Translations under genes and position numbers: made by a program
Shown: positions 18,900-29,787 of the stretch, in pieces
Numbering within the stretch: position 1 is the stretch's first letter
Layout: every line of letters starts with the position of its first letter
DNA from: Rhodospirillales bacterium
GTDB taxonomy: Bacteria; Pseudomonadota; Alphaproteobacteria; UBA8366; Aestuariispiraceae
Assembly (NCBI GenBank): GCA_002696645.1
Contig: NZSA01000068.1
Span: 48,098-92,290 of the forward strand
DNA length: 44,193 bases
Reading direction: 5' to 3'
Notes under the pieces: model-generated
Seen by the model: the letters and a program-made list of their open reading frames with translations, nothing else
Databases searched by the model: none
Told to the model about the DNA's origin: nothing

Positions 18900-19054
18900 A
18901 TGCTGTCTCCCCAAATACGTCGCTTTAGGATATGGGGCGGATTTGCGCGGGCTCAATCGCTATTCTGCGACAAATGCGCGCCGGTAATGCTTTTAACCTG
19001 TGCCGCGATCGGGTAGAGAGTCGCAAAATTCAGCATAATCAGGAAGGGTATCCC

Positions 19055-20242
19055 GTGTTCAAGACGCTCGATGATTTTGATTTCGATGGAAAAGTTGCTT
19101 TGGTGCGGGCGGATCTGAATGTCCCGATGCGGGGAGATACCGTCAGTGACGCGACCCGCATTGAACGTCTGCGCGATACCATCGATACGTTGATCGATCG
19201 TGGCGCGCGCGTGGTTCTTATGTCGCATTTCGACCGGCCTAAGGGGAAGCCTGTCCCGGAAATGTCGCTGGGCCCAATCGCCAAGTCCGTGGGAAAGGTT
19301 CTGGGTCGTTCTGTTACTTTTGCAACAGATTGCATTGGCAGCACGGCAAAAACCGCAATCGACAGCATCTCTAAGGACGGAATCGTCGTTTTGGAAAATC
19401 TGCGGTTCTATCCTGGCGAAGAAGCGAATGATATGGAATTTGCCAAGGAATTGGCTGCCCTGGGTGATGTTTATATAAACGACGCGTTCTCTGCAGCTCA
19501 TCGCGCCCATGCGTCCACGGTCGCTATTGCCACTTTGTTGCCGGCTCTGGCCGGTCGCAATATGCAAAAAGAGCTGGAAGCGCTGGAAGCAGCCCTTGGC
19601 AATCCAGAACGCCCGGTGGCTGCCATTGTTGGCGGCGCGAAAGTGTCTACCAAGCTAGCAGTCCTGGAGCATTTGGTGGAACGGGTCGATCTGTTGATTA
19701 TCGGCGGGGGCATGGCCAACACGTTCCTGTATGCCATGGGTAAAGACATCGCCAAAAGCCTGTGCGAGAAGGACCTGGCCGATGTTGCGCGGGGTATTCT
19801 GGCCCGTGCGGATGCGGCTGGATGCCGGATCGGCTTGCCCCATGATGTTACGGTAGCTTCGGAATTTGCGTCTGGCGCAGAGTCTGAATCTGTCGCATTG
19901 GATGCGGTTCAAGCCCATAAAATGATTCTGGATATCGGGCCGGAAACAGCAGACGCGCTGGCGGCAGAATTGGAATCCTGCAAAACCTTGATCTGGAACG
20001 GCCCGATGGGGGCGTTTGAAATTCCACCGTTTGATGCCGGGACTGTGGCGCTGGCAAGGAAGGCCGCAGAATTGACAGAGGCTGGGAAACTGATCTCCGT
20101 AGCAGGCGGGGGCGACACGGTCGCGGCCCTGATGGCGGCCGGTGTGGCAGACAAGTTTACCTATGTCTCAACGGCGGGGGGCGCCTTCCTGGAATGGATG
20201 GAAGGGCGCGATTTGCCGGGTGTGTCGGTCTTGAAGCAATAG
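19055..20242 (+). CDS. pgk: Phosphoglycerate kinase
   Basis: Phosphoglycerate kinase (EC 2.7.2.3) interconverts 1,3-bisphosphoglycerate and 3-phosphoglycerate with ADP/ATP in glycolysis and gluconeogenesis, in the cytoplasm. The N-terminal substrate domain shows VRADLNVPM and SHFDRPKGKP, and the C-terminal nucleotide domain shows GGGMANTF, WNGPMGAFE and AGGGDTVAAL. The GTG at 19055 is chosen because AGGAAGGG lies 7 nt upstream and it gives 395 residues, the usual length. The frame is open further upstream, but that extension does not look like PGK. It stands alone between a divergent methyltransferase gene and a dehydrogenase-type gene. Confidence 0.97.
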   Translation: MFKTLDDFDFDGKVALVRADLNVPMRGDTVSDATRIERLRDTIDTLIDRGARVVLMSHFDRPKGKPVPEMSLGPIAKSVGKVLGRSVTFATDCIGSTAKTAIDSISKDGIVVLENLRFYPGEEANDMEFAKELAALGDVYINDAFSAAHRAHASTVAIATLLPALAGRNMQKELEALEAALGNPERPVAAIVGGAKVSTKLAVLEHLVERVDLLIIGGGMANTFLYAMGKDIAKSLCEKDLADVARGILARADAAGCRIGLPHDVTVASEFASGAESESVALDAVQAHKMILDIGPETADALAAELESCKTLIWNGPMGAFEIPPFDAGTVALARKAAELTEAGKLISVAGGGDTVAALMAAGVADKFTYVSTAGGAFLEWMEGRDLPGVSVLKQ

Positions 20243-20299
20243 GATTTAGCCCCATTCTGATTGTAAGCCCTGTGCAGACGAATGGAATGGGAGATAAAA

Positions 20300-21547
20300 A
20301 TGTATCCAGCGCGATTGCTTTTTAGCCGATCCGTTATCGCGGCGGGAATCGCCTTATGCGCAACAATGGCGCAGGCGCAAACACCCGATCAGCCGGGCGA
20401 CGTATTCGAAATTCGCGCCCAAGATCTGCCCGCCCCATTCGCCACTCAGTCTGTTGGCAACAGTTCTGATACCGTTGCAAGGGACGGGCGTATCCCGATT
20501 GCGCCGGATGGCTACACGGTCACCTTGTTTGCAGCGGACATCACGGGGGCCCGCAATCTGGTCGTGGATCAGGACGGTGCGGTCATCGTGGCGCGCAGCC
20601 GGGCGGGCGTCGTGACCCTTTTGCGGGACAGAAATGGCGATGGCACCGCTGATCAGCGTGAAGAAATTGCCAGTGGTTTCAACCGCCCCCACGGGTTGGC
20701 TTTACATGATGGGTATTTATGGATTGCTGATCTGGACCGGCTTTATCGTCTGAAATGGGGACAGCAATGGGGCCGGGTTGAGGAGATGAGTCCGCGCGGC
20801 GTATTTGGCGGGACCGGTGGGCATTGGACGCGCAATATTGCATTTTCCCCAGATGGTAAGACCCTGTATGCATCCATTGGGTCGCGTGGAAATATCGCAG
20901 AAGAACCGTCCCCGCGCGCAACGATTCAGCGGTTTTCCGTGGCGTCAGATGGAAAGATAGAGGGCGGGGAGACGTTTGCCAGCGGCCTTCGAAATCCAGT
21001 TGGAATCGCGATAAAGCCAGGCACCGATCAACTCTATACCGTGGTGAATGAACGCGACGGTCTGGGCGATGGCCTGGTTCCAGACTACTTCACACAGGTT
21101 CAACAGGGTGATTTTTATGGCTGGCCCTATGCTTACAGCGGGCAATATCCACAGCCGGATTATGCCGACCGGCGCCCGGACCTGGTTGCCCAGTCGAAAC
21201 TGCCGGATGTTTTGTTTGAGTCTCACAGCGCGCCAATTGGCCTGACCTTTCTGGCGGATGCAGGTGTTCCAACAGACTGGCGCGATGATGCGCTGGTCGC
21301 GCTGCGGGGTAGTTGGAATGCGGCAGTGCCAACTGGATACAAGGTGGTTCGGGTCGAGATTCAGGAAGGTGTCCCCACCGGGCGATATATCAATTTTCTA
21401 ACGGGGTTTCGTGTCGATGCCCCAAATCCAGATGCGCCGTCACCGGCAAAAGTTTGGGGTCGGCCTGTCGGTGTTGCCGTGGGGCCTGATGGGGCGATTT
21501 ATGTCAGTGATGATACAGGCGGAACGATCTGGCGCATTTCAAAATAA
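20300..21547 (+). CDS. Exported glucose/sorbosone dehydrogenase-type beta-propeller protein
   Basis: The 415-residue protein has a signal peptide (residues 1-27, ending AQAQ) and a six-bladed propeller of the soluble-aldose/sorbosone dehydrogenase superfamily. Recognisable blades include FNRPHGLALHDGYLWIAD, HWTRNIAFSPDGKTLYAS, GLRNPVGIAIKPGTDQLY, QGDFYGWPYAYSG and RPVGVAVGPDGAIYVSDD. Related proteins use PQQ and Ca(2+) to oxidise sugars in the periplasm. Cofactor use here is inferred. The ATG at 20300 is favoured over 20282 because GGGAG sits 6 nt upstream. No PQQ biosynthesis gene is visible in the window. Confidence 0.85.
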   Translation: MYPARLLFSRSVIAAGIALCATMAQAQTPDQPGDVFEIRAQDLPAPFATQSVGNSSDTVARDGRIPIAPDGYTVTLFAADITGARNLVVDQDGAVIVARSRAGVVTLLRDRNGDGTADQREEIASGFNRPHGLALHDGYLWIADLDRLYRLKWGQQWGRVEEMSPRGVFGGTGGHWTRNIAFSPDGKTLYASIGSRGNIAEEPSPRATIQRFSVASDGKIEGGETFASGLRNPVGIAIKPGTDQLYTVVNERDGLGDGLVPDYFTQVQQGDFYGWPYAYSGQYPQPDYADRRPDLVAQSKLPDVLFESHSAPIGLTFLADAGVPTDWRDDALVALRGSWNAAVPTGYKVVRVEIQEGVPTGRYINFLTGFRVDAPNPDAPSPAKVWGRPVGVAVGPDGAIYVSDDTGGTIWRISK

Positions 21548-21627
21548 TTCTGTGCCGTTAGAAATTTATTAACATCTCACAGTTAAGTATCCCCGCATAC
21601 GTTAACTATCATCAGGATGCTTACACT

Positions 21628-21954
21628 ATGAATGTCGCAGGCGTTGAATCAAATACGTTGCTCATGGCGCAGTCCGTGATTGGTGCGCGGCAAATCGCAC
21701 AGGATCCCGCTGGCACAGCCCAGCGCGATCGCGCGTTTAACAGTGGAGATGTCGCCCAAAGGCGGCAGACGCAAGCGCCGCAAGTGCAAAATGCTGTGAC
21801 AGCTGTTGCAGCAAATGATGCTGGACCAACGGCGCTGAAAAACAAAACTCTGCCTAAGGATGCGCAATCGGATGCCCGGGCGCTGGTCACAACATCGCCG
21901 CAGGCGGACTCTTCATCCCCGCGCCGCGGCTCTGTTGTCAGTTTTTACGCGTAA
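21628..21954 (+). CDS. Small unknown protein, Ala/Gln/Ser-rich
   Basis: This 108-residue open frame has an ATG preceded by a weak CAGGATG site. The product is polar and rich in Ala, Gln, Asp, Ser and Arg, probably disordered, with no signal peptide or membrane segment and no Cys or Trp. It ends in RGSVVSFYA. I do not recognise a family. Its stop is 2 bp from the stop of the convergent small gene. Coding status rests on length and a plausible gap placement, so confidence is moderate. Confidence 0.55.
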   Translation: MNVAGVESNTLLMAQSVIGARQIAQDPAGTAQRDRAFNSGDVAQRRQTQAPQVQNAVTAVAANDAGPTALKNKTLPKDAQSDARALVTTSPQADSSSPRRGSVVSFYA

Positions 21955-21956
21955 CT

Positions 21957-22196
21957 TTACGCGACTGAAATTACCCGTACATCACAGTTTGGATGTTTTG
22001 TAACCAACTGCCGCACGGCAATATCGTCGGTCGTGTAAAGCTCTTGGTCGTCCCAGGTCACGCGAAACAGCAGCTTCGCGTCCCAGTCCAGGGTTTCGGC
22101 CCGGGGGGCATTAATAGCCTGTCGCGCGGATTCTGCCCGTGCAATGGACAATTCGTCGCGATAGGCGTGCTTTTCACCAACATACAGAGTGGTCAT
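21957..22196 (-). CDS. Small unknown protein (79 aa)
   Basis: The 79-residue product has a strong ribosome site (AAAGGAGGG, 6-7 nt before the ATG), the main support that this is a gene. It has an N-terminal helical, charged half (GEKHAYRDELSIARAESAR) and a beta-rich half with LLFRVTWDDQELYTTDDIA. No membrane segment, no signal peptide, and no family I recognise. It is divergent from the XRE regulator gene and shares the palindrome array at 22278-22357, so the regulator may control it. Confidence 0.65.
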   Translation of the reverse strand: MTTLYVGEKHAYRDELSIARAESARQAINAPRAETLDWDAKLLFRVTWDDQELYTTDDIAVRQLVTKHPNCDVRVISVA

Positions 22197-22277
22197 TATA
22201 CTACCCTCCTTTCGGGCCGGTCCGACGGGGCTGGGAGGAATTCCCAGAACTTTGTCTAGACCAATCGTTTAAAGGTT

Positions 22278-22357
22278 GCGCACGTCGTGCGCTTCTGATA
22301 GGAAGATAGGCGCACTTGGTGCGCAGATCAAGGGAAATTTACGCGCACTTTGTGCGC
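22278..22357. promoter_or_regulatory. Three-copy palindromic operator array GCGCAC-N3-GTGCGC
   Basis: Perfect palindromes with identical 6-bp arms and a 3-bp centre occur at 22278-22292, 22310-22324 and 22343-22357. Their starts are 32 and 33 bp apart, close to three helical turns, so all copies face the same side of the DNA. They lie between the divergent 79-aa gene and the XRE-type regulator gene, which suggests cooperative binding and autoregulation. Which protein binds is inference. Confidence 0.75.
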
Positions 22358-22441
22358 TTTATGTGAGAATTGTTACAAACGGTAATTGGTTACCGCAACT
22401 AACACTGTTTTAAGCCTGCTCAGAAAAAAGGAATGACACCG

Positions 22442-22711
22442 GTGAAACCCGCTGAATTCAAGCGTTGGCGCAAAAGCGTCGAATTATCCCAAAAGGATGC
22501 AGCCCATGCTTTGGGGTTAAAACGCCGTGTCGTGCAATATTATGAAAAGGGCGAAAGGGATGGGAAGAAAATAGAAATCCCGCTCACCGTCCGGCTGGCC
22601 TGTGCCGCCTATTCCGCCGGTGTGCGGGATTATCATGGGCCAGACATCCCGGTGAAGGCGACGCCCGACTCCCCGGTGCCGGATGCTATTCCGCCGGTTG
22701 CTCCTGAATAA
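22442..22711 (+). CDS. XRE-type helix-turn-helix transcriptional regulator
   Basis: The protein has about 89 residues from the GTG at 22442. An ATG at 22433 is in frame but sits directly on the AAGGA ribosome site, so the GTG 9 nt away is preferred. The HTH covers most of the first 60 residues: [20 protein letters not shown], then [17 protein letters not shown], the usual Cro/C1 helix 2-turn-helix 3 with the trailing YEKG element. The tail is Pro-rich. The gene is preceded by the three-copy palindrome array, its most likely binding site. Its 3' end overlaps the convergent msrA gene by 26 bp. Confidence 0.8.
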   Translation: MKPAEFKRWRKSVELSQKDAAHALGLKRRVVQYYEKGERDGKKIEIPLTVRLACAAYSAGVRDYHGPDIPVKATPDSPVPDAIPPVAPE

Positions 22712-23357
22712 CAGGGCAGGTCACGCCTGTGCCGCCCAGCCCACAATAGCCGCCGGGATTCTTTGACAAATAGGCCTGGTGGTAGTCTTCAGCATAATAG
22801 AAGTCGGGCTTGTCGACAATTTCCGTCGTGATCGGTCCCATGCCTTTGGCCTGCAATGCTTTTTCATAGGCACCCTTGATTGCTTCGGCTTCTGTGCGTT
22901 GGGCATCGTCATAGACATAGATGCCCGACCGGTATTGCGTTCCGGTATCATTGCCCTGGCGCATGCCCTGGGTCGGGTTATGCGCTTCAAAGAACCGGCG
23001 CACCAGATCGCCATAGGAAATCTGGCTGGGGTCATAAACGACCAACACCACTTCGTTATGGCCGGTCTGACCGCTGCAGACCTCCTGATAGGTTGGGTTG
23101 ACGGTATAGCCGCCGGCATAGCCGACCGCCGTACTGTAGACGCCGCGCGTCTTCCAGAAGATCCGCTCAGCGCCCCAGAAACAGCCCAGGCCAAACAGGG
23201 CGGTTTCCGTGCCGTCCGGGAAGGGGCCAACAATGCGGGTCCCCAATGCATGATGGATCGGGTTCACACGCATCTTCTCCAGGCGACCCGGCAGGGCATC
23301 CTTCGGATTGACCATCTGGGATTTTTGCGCCTTCGCAGCAGAATTCATGAAAAACAT
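22686..23357 (-). CDS. msrA: Peptide-methionine (S)-S-oxide reductase
   Basis: MsrA reduces methionine-S-sulfoxide in proteins and free Met, using thioredoxin. The catalytic Cys lies in [16 protein letters not shown]. Further family motifs are [48 protein letters not shown] and [11 protein letters not shown], with C-terminal resolving Cys in [13 protein letters not shown]. The start at 23357 is chosen because TAAGGAGG lies 6 nt upstream. The longer frame to 23495 has no such site. The result is 223 residues, close to the E. coli length. There is no export signal, so it is cytoplasmic. It is third in a same-strand series after ubiD and the TPR-methyltransferase. Confidence 0.95.
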   Translation of the reverse strand: MFFMNSAAKAQKSQMVNPKDALPGRLEKMRVNPIHHALGTRIVGPFPDGTETALFGLGCFWGAERIFWKTRGVYSTAVGYAGGYTVNPTYQEVCSGQTGHNEVVLVVYDPSQISYGDLVRRFFEAHNPTQGMRQGNDTGTQYRSGIYVYDDAQRTEAEAIKGAYEKALQAKGMGPITTEIVDKPDFYYAEDYHQAYLSKNPGGYCGLGGTGVTCPVIQEQPAE

Positions 23358-23448
23358 AGTGGCCTCCTTAGAAAGAACACACTTCGTGATCTCTAAGATA
23401 GGGCTCAGGCCTGCCGCTTCAAAGGGGGATCGTCCAGACTGGGGCAGT

Positions 23449-24408
23449 TCACACGGTCTTTTGATCAAAATGGGGGACAGGCAGGCCCATATCAACCGGT
23501 AGAGGCGGCTTGCGGGTAATACAAATCAGGCCATAGACAGGCTGGCGCTTCTCCTGGCGTAAAACGCGCCGCTCCAACGAGACCAGGTCAAGCAGGGCGG
23601 CGGCGATCCAGGGGCGCAGGCGGGTATCGCCATGGCGATAGCGATGGCCTTCCCCCAGTTCAATCTGTGTGTCCTCGCCCGCCTCGACGGTGAAGACGAA
23701 GAAACCGCCCGGCGACAATGCTGCGGTCGCGCTTTGGAAGACGGGCGCCAGGTCCCCGATATAGTTCAAAACATCCCCTGCGGCGATCAGGTCATAGGGT
23801 TGCTCGTCGATCAGCCAGGCATCGTTCAGCAGGTCCCCTTGGCGCACGGAATCATACAGGCCGGTCGCCACCGCCTGAACCAGCATGCCCGATGACAGGT
23901 CCAGCCCATCCAGCCGACCGGCAGCCAGCCGTAAAGATGGCGCAATCAATCCCGTGCCACAACCCAGGTCCAGAACCCGCGCAGGATGGGCCAGGTCGGG
24001 CAGTATTTTATGGACCGCTTGGGCGATCGCTTCGGGCCCCCGATAATCCAGCTTGTCCTTCATCTTGGAATCGAACCGCCGCGCCTCTTGATCAAACAGC
24101 GCCTCAACATAGGCGGCAGGCAGGCGATCTGGTGTCGGGGCCGCCCCCAACAGGGTCAGTCGAATGCGTGCCCCCATTCGGTCCGCGGGCTCCAGGGATA
24201 AGCATGTGCGATAGGCGGCTTCAGCCTGTGCCGCATGCCCGGGCAGCTTTTCCAGATTTTCGGCCAGGGCAAAGTGGGCCTCCACCCAACCGGGTGCCAA
24301 ATCACAAGCGGCCTGCAAGGCCTCAACGGCAGCGGCATGGTCACCATCCCCCGCCAAGGCGAGGCCTAAATCCAAACGCCGCTCGGCGCGCAGACGATCA
24401 TCGGACAT
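23449..24408 (-). CDS. TPR-containing SAM methyltransferase (COG4976-like)
   Basis: About 319 residues from the ATG at 24408. In-frame starts at 24438 and 24450 are also possible because no strong ribosome site decides. Two TPR-like repeats occupy about 5-75 ([39 protein letters not shown]). A linker, [19 protein letters not shown], is typical of this group. The methyltransferase domain shows [44 protein letters not shown] and [14 protein letters not shown]. Substrate unknown. It lies between ubiD (102 bp) and msrA (91 bp) on the same strand, so these may form an operon. Confidence 0.85.
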   Translation of the reverse strand: MSDDRLRAERRLDLGLALAGDGDHAAAVEALQAACDLAPGWVEAHFALAENLEKLPGHAAQAEAAYRTCLSLEPADRMGARIRLTLLGAAPTPDRLPAAYVEALFDQEARRFDSKMKDKLDYRGPEAIAQAVHKILPDLAHPARVLDLGCGTGLIAPSLRLAAGRLDGLDLSSGMLVQAVATGLYDSVRQGDLLNDAWLIDEQPYDLIAAGDVLNYIGDLAPVFQSATAALSPGGFFVFTVEAGEDTQIELGEGHRYRHGDTRLRPWIAAALLDLVSLERRVLRQEKRQPVYGLICITRKPPLPVDMGLPVPHFDQKTV

Positions 24409-24510
24409 AATGCTTATAGACCTAGAAAGAGCAGTCATGCCAAGGGGCACGACTTAAGCGCCTAAATGATCCTGAAATGATTTTTTGGCAAGCAGGAAGT
24501 TACCCTGGGA

Positions 24511-26022
24511 TCACCAGATACTCTTGCCATCGCCGGGTAGGCCCAGGTCAGGCCACAGGCGGTCGATTTTATCGATGACATCCTGATCCATCTGAATTTT
24601 GGTGCCCCATTCCCGTTTGGTTTCCGGCGGCCATTTATTGGTGGCGTCCAGGCCAATCTTGGACCCCAGCCCGCTTTCGGGGGATGCGAAATCCAGATAG
24701 TCGATGGGCGTGTTTTCAATCATGGTGATATCCCGCGCCGGATCCATGCGGGTCGACATGGCCCACATCACATCCTTCCAGTCGCGCGCATTGATATCAT
24801 CATCCACCACGATCAGCCATTTCGTGTACATGAATTGGCGCAGATAGGACCACGCGCCCAGCATCACCCGCTTGGCATGGCCGGGATAGGCCTTTTTCAT
24901 GGAAATCACCGCGATGCGATAGGAACATCCCTCCGGCGGCAGCCAGAAGTCTACTATTTCCGGGAACTGCTGTTGCAGCAGTGGGATGAAGACCTCGTTC
25001 AACGCCTCGCCCAGAATAGACGGCTCGTCTGGCGGGCGACTGGTGAAGGTCGACAGATAGATCGGCTTTTTACGCATGGTGATGGCCGATACCCGAAAGA
25101 CCGGGAAGGGCTCGACCGAATTATAATAGCCCGTGTGATCGCCATAGGGACCTTCATCGCCATACTCGTCCAGCATGACATGGCCTTCCAGAACGATTTC
25201 CGCCTCTGCCGGAACCTTCAGCGGGATCGTTTTACAGTCGACAAGTTCGACCTTCTTGCCCCGCAACAGCCCGGCGAACTGATATTCCGACAATGTGTCT
25301 GGTACCGGCGTTACGGCGGCCAGAATGGTGCCCGGATCAGCCCCAATCACAGCAGCGGCGGGCAGGGGCTCCGGGCGGTCCTTTTTCCAGCGCGCGTAAT
25401 GCTGGGCCCCGCCGCGATGTTTCAGCCAGCGCATCAGGGTCGTATCCTTGCCGGTCACCTGCAGCCGATAGATGCCCAGATTGAACGCGTCACTTTTATC
25501 ACCCTTTGGGTTGGGCCCCTGTGTGACAATCAACGGCCAGGTGATCAGTGGGGCGGGCTCGCCGGGCCAGCAGGTCTGGATTGGCAGGCGCGACAGGTCG
25601 ATATCATCCCCGGTCAGAACGACTTCCTGTACCGGCGCGGTCTTTACCGTCTTGGGCTTCATGGAAAGGACCTGTTTGACCAGGGGCAACAGGCCAAGGG
25701 CTTCCTTGAATCCACCGGGAGGTTCCGGCTGGCGCAGGAAGGCCAGGGTTTCGCCGACTTCGCGCAATTGGCTCGGTTCCCGGTCCATGCCCCAGGCGAC
25801 ACGCTCCACCGACCCGAACAGATTGACCAGGACCGGCATCTCACAAGGCTTGCCATCCACCCCAACCGGATTTTCAAACAACACAGCCGGTCCGCGATCC
25901 TTAAGCAGGCGCGTTTGAATCTCCGTCATTTCCAGAACGGTAGACACAGGCTCTTTCACCCGAACCAGGCGGCCTTCCTGTTCCAGGCGGTCCATAAAAT
26001 CACGCAATGACGAATAGGGCAT
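24511..26022 (-). CDS. ubiD: UbiD-family 4-hydroxy-3-polyprenylbenzoate decarboxylase
   Basis: The 503-residue length matches UbiD. The enzyme decarboxylates 4-hydroxy-3-polyprenylbenzoate in ubiquinone synthesis, using prenylated FMN supplied by UbiX (family knowledge). Motifs include the N-terminal [17 protein letters not shown], the cofactor-region [12 protein letters not shown], and the acidic cluster [16 protein letters not shown], which carries catalytic acidic residues of the family. Further support is [20 protein letters not shown] and the C-terminal [12 protein letters not shown]. No UbiX gene is visible here. It is divergent from the DUF4170 gene over about 100 bp and leads a possible ubiD-methyltransferase-msrA series. 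Confidence 0.95.
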   Translation of the reverse strand: MPYSSLRDFMDRLEQEGRLVRVKEPVSTVLEMTEIQTRLLKDRGPAVLFENPVGVDGKPCEMPVLVNLFGSVERVAWGMDREPSQLREVGETLAFLRQPEPPGGFKEALGLLPLVKQVLSMKPKTVKTAPVQEVVLTGDDIDLSRLPIQTCWPGEPAPLITWPLIVTQGPNPKGDKSDAFNLGIYRLQVTGKDTTLMRWLKHRGGAQHYARWKKDRPEPLPAAAVIGADPGTILAAVTPVPDTLSEYQFAGLLRGKKVELVDCKTIPLKVPAEAEIVLEGHVMLDEYGDEGPYGDHTGYYNSVEPFPVFRVSAITMRKKPIYLSTFTSRPPDEPSILGEALNEVFIPLLQQQFPEIVDFWLPPEGCSYRIAVISMKKAYPGHAKRVMLGAWSYLRQFMYTKWLIVVDDDINARDWKDVMWAMSTRMDPARDITMIENTPIDYLDFASPESGLGSKIGLDATNKWPPETKREWGTKIQMDQDVIDKIDRLWPDLGLPGDGKSIW

Positions 26023-26122
26023 AAAGTGGAGGTCCTGAAAATTGGTGCAAAGCTTGGCGGGACGGTGCTAACGGGTTAGATAGAGCGCTAATCACGGTCT
26101 GTCGAGAGTTGGAGACACTATC

Positions 26123-26497
26123 ATGTCCGCACGCTATTGGGTTGTTGGCGGTATCTACACCGATACCAGCTTTACGAAAGTGGCCGATGGGGTCAAGGAA
26201 ACCCGGTTGGGGCCCTTTGACGACTATGATCAGGCAAAGGCTGTCTGGCGCGCCAAGGCGATGGAAACCGTCGATGATGCCCATGCCCGGTTTTCCATCG
26301 AAAAGGAAAGCCATGACGAATTCTGGGTCATCGGCGGCGTCTACACCGACACCAATTTCCATAAACTGGCTAATGGCGGCGAGGAAATCCGCACCGGGCC
26401 GTTCAAGAGTTATGAAGCGGCACAGAATGAGTGGAAATCCCGCTCCATGGCCGCCATCGACGATGCCTATGCCCGCTTTCGGATTGAAAAGCTTTGA
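26123..26497 (+). CDS. Tandem DUF4170-domain protein
   Basis: The 124-residue protein consists almost entirely of two copies of one domain: residues about 4-62 (RYWVVGGIYTDTSFTKVADG, TRLGPFDDYDQAKAVWRA, DDAHARFSIEK) and about 66-124 (EFWVIGGVYTDTNFHKLANG, GPFKSYEAAQNEWKSRS, DDAYARFRIEK). DUF4170 is a small alphaproteobacterial domain of unknown function, usually about 75-80 residues and present once. A GGAG site lies 8 nt before the ATG. The next gene starts with TTG overlapping this stop, so the two are translationally coupled and may work together. Confidence 0.85.
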   Translation: MSARYWVVGGIYTDTSFTKVADGVKETRLGPFDDYDQAKAVWRAKAMETVDDAHARFSIEKESHDEFWVIGGVYTDTNFHKLANGGEEIRTGPFKSYEAAQNEWKSRSMAAIDDAYARFRIEKL

Positions 26498-27225
26498 GCG
26501 ATCTGTATGAACAGCAGGCGGATATCCTGCATCGCGCGCGCAATTATCCCTATACCGCCCCGACTGACAGCTATACCTGGGAAAACGGGGCGGAGCGTCC
26601 GTTCAAGCCGGAGGACCGCGTTGGTCGGGTGCCGGTTCTGGCCGTTGGGTCCAACCGCGCGCCAGAGCGTCTGGCCCAGAAATTCGGGCATCTGGGGGAT
26701 CACATCATCCCGGTGGAGCGCGCGCATCTGACTGATTTTGATGTCGTCTATGCAGCGCATATCACCGCCTATGGTGCTGTGCCGGCGATGCTGCAATTCT
26801 CACCCGGTGTTACGGTCGAACTGGCGGTGACCTGGTTGGATCAGGCGCAGCTTCCCATTATGCACGCCACAGAGATTGGCGCAGCAAATTATGATTTTCG
26901 CCTGTTGGATGGCATTGAATTGCGGCTGAATGGCAAGGAACGGTTGGACCATGCCTTTCTGTATGTCAGCACGCGCGGGCATCTGCGCGGCGATGATGGG
27001 CAGGCGATTCCTTTACTGGCCCTGCGTGCGAAAGGCCGGTCAGGCTCAGGTCGCGCCACTGGGGAGGTTCTGGAAACCGTGCGACAACGCTTCGCCCAGA
27101 AGCTGGAATCCGATGCATTTGTCTTCAAACTAGTCGAAGATAAGACCTATCGCGAAGACATCACGGCCCGGATGTCCAAGGACGCGGTGCCTTTCAACTA
27201 TGAAACCGGATTGCCACCCCTGTAG
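26494..27225 (+). CDS. Conserved-looking unknown protein with AVGSN motif, TTG start
   Basis: This 243-residue protein starts with TTG at 26494, overlapping the stop of the tandem DUF4170 gene as TTGA, which points to translational coupling. It begins SDLYEQQADILHRARNYPYT. Residues about 46-60 read RVPVLAVGSNRAPERL, and VELAVTWLDQAQLPIMHATE follows. The GSN motif near an N-terminal strand recalls the gamma-glutamylcyclotransferase-like fold (YGSN motif), but the catalytic Glu cannot be assigned from sequence alone, so no function is claimed. No signal peptide or membrane segment. An intergenic repeat pair follows its stop. Confidence 0.75.
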   Translation: MSDLYEQQADILHRARNYPYTAPTDSYTWENGAERPFKPEDRVGRVPVLAVGSNRAPERLAQKFGHLGDHIIPVERAHLTDFDVVYAAHITAYGAVPAMLQFSPGVTVELAVTWLDQAQLPIMHATEIGAANYDFRLLDGIELRLNGKERLDHAFLYVSTRGHLRGDDGQAIPLLALRAKGRSGSGRATGEVLETVRQRFAQKLESDAFVFKLVEDKTYREDITARMSKDAVPFNYETGLPPL

Positions 27226-27234
27226 CCGACCTGC

Positions 27235-27384
27235 GCGGGAATGACGGGTTTTGGGGGCTCAAATCTTTAAGTGCCCTCACCCTGAGGAGCGGAGCGTCTC
27301 GAAGGGTGAACTCGCTGGAAGCACGCAATGTGCAGCCCCTCCTTCGAGACGGCGCTGGCGCGCCTCCTCAGGATGAGAATTGTG
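27235..27384 (+). repeat. Intergenic repeat, copy 1
   Basis: About 150 bp, repeated at 27413-27561 with few changes. It contains CACCCTGAGGAG..GTCTCGAAGGG and, further on, CCTTCGAGACGG..CTCCTCAGGATGAG, which are mutually complementary. Each copy can therefore fold into a long imperfect hairpin. Motifs of this kind are common between genes in Alphaproteobacteria (general knowledge). Confidence 0.9.
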
Positions 27385-27412
27385 CCGTTTGAAAGATCTC
27401 ATTCCTTCGAAA

Positions 27413-27561
27413 GCGGGTATGACAGGGTTTGGGGTCTCAAACCTTTACGCACCCTCACCCTGAGGAGCGGAGCGTCTCGAAGGGTGAACTCGCTGGAAGC
27501 ACGGAATGTGCAGCCCTCCTTCGAGACGGCGCTGGCGCGCCTCCTCAGGATGAGAATTGTG
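27413..27561 (+). repeat. Intergenic repeat, copy 2
   Basis: Second direct copy of the element at 27235-27384, separated from it by 28 bp. Complementary arms are conserved, and the changes lie mostly outside them, such as the 5' flank (TTTACGCACCC against TTAAGTGCCC). Confidence 0.9.
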
Positions 27562-27576
27562 TGTTTTTTATCGTCA

Positions 27577-27595
27577 CCCCGGACGTGATCCGGGG
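27577..27595. repeat. GC-rich palindrome
   Basis: CCCCGGA and TCCGGGG flank CGTGA. This resembles a short palindromic intergenic repeat frequent in alphaproteobacterial genomes. It could terminate transcription from the upstream unknown gene, but the T-rich stretch lies before rather than after the stem on the forward strand. Confidence 0.7.
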
Positions 27596-27683
27596 TCTAG
27601 GGCGGCGGGCATCGTTGGTGCTGGATGCTCGCCTGCCCCGGATCGGATAAGGCTAAACACTACAATATCAACGCAGTGTGGCT

Positions 27684-29787
<2,104 letters not shown>

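Larger units (their letters stand above)
27226..27683. other. Gene-free interval filled with repeats
   Basis: Between the stop at 27225 and the leuA stop codon region there is no credible gene. The interval holds two direct copies of a 150-bp repeat and a separate GC-rich palindrome, listed below. Short open frames in it only read through the repeats. Confidence 0.8.

Noticed and set aside
18932-19054. N-terminal extension of phosphoglycerate kinase
   Set aside because: The extension has no family similarity, whereas the GTG at 19055 has a good ribosome site and gives the normal length.
21548-21627. CtrA box (TTAA-N7-TTAA) upstream of the small gene at 21628
   Set aside because: TTAA motifs are present, but the spacings are 10 and 15, not 7.
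23358-23495. N-terminal extension of MsrA
   Set aside because: The upstream start lacks a ribosome site. The ATG at 23357 has a strong one and gives the usual length.
27235-27561. CRISPR array
   Set aside because: There are only two long copies separated by 28 bp, with internal complementary arms, and no cas genes are in the window.
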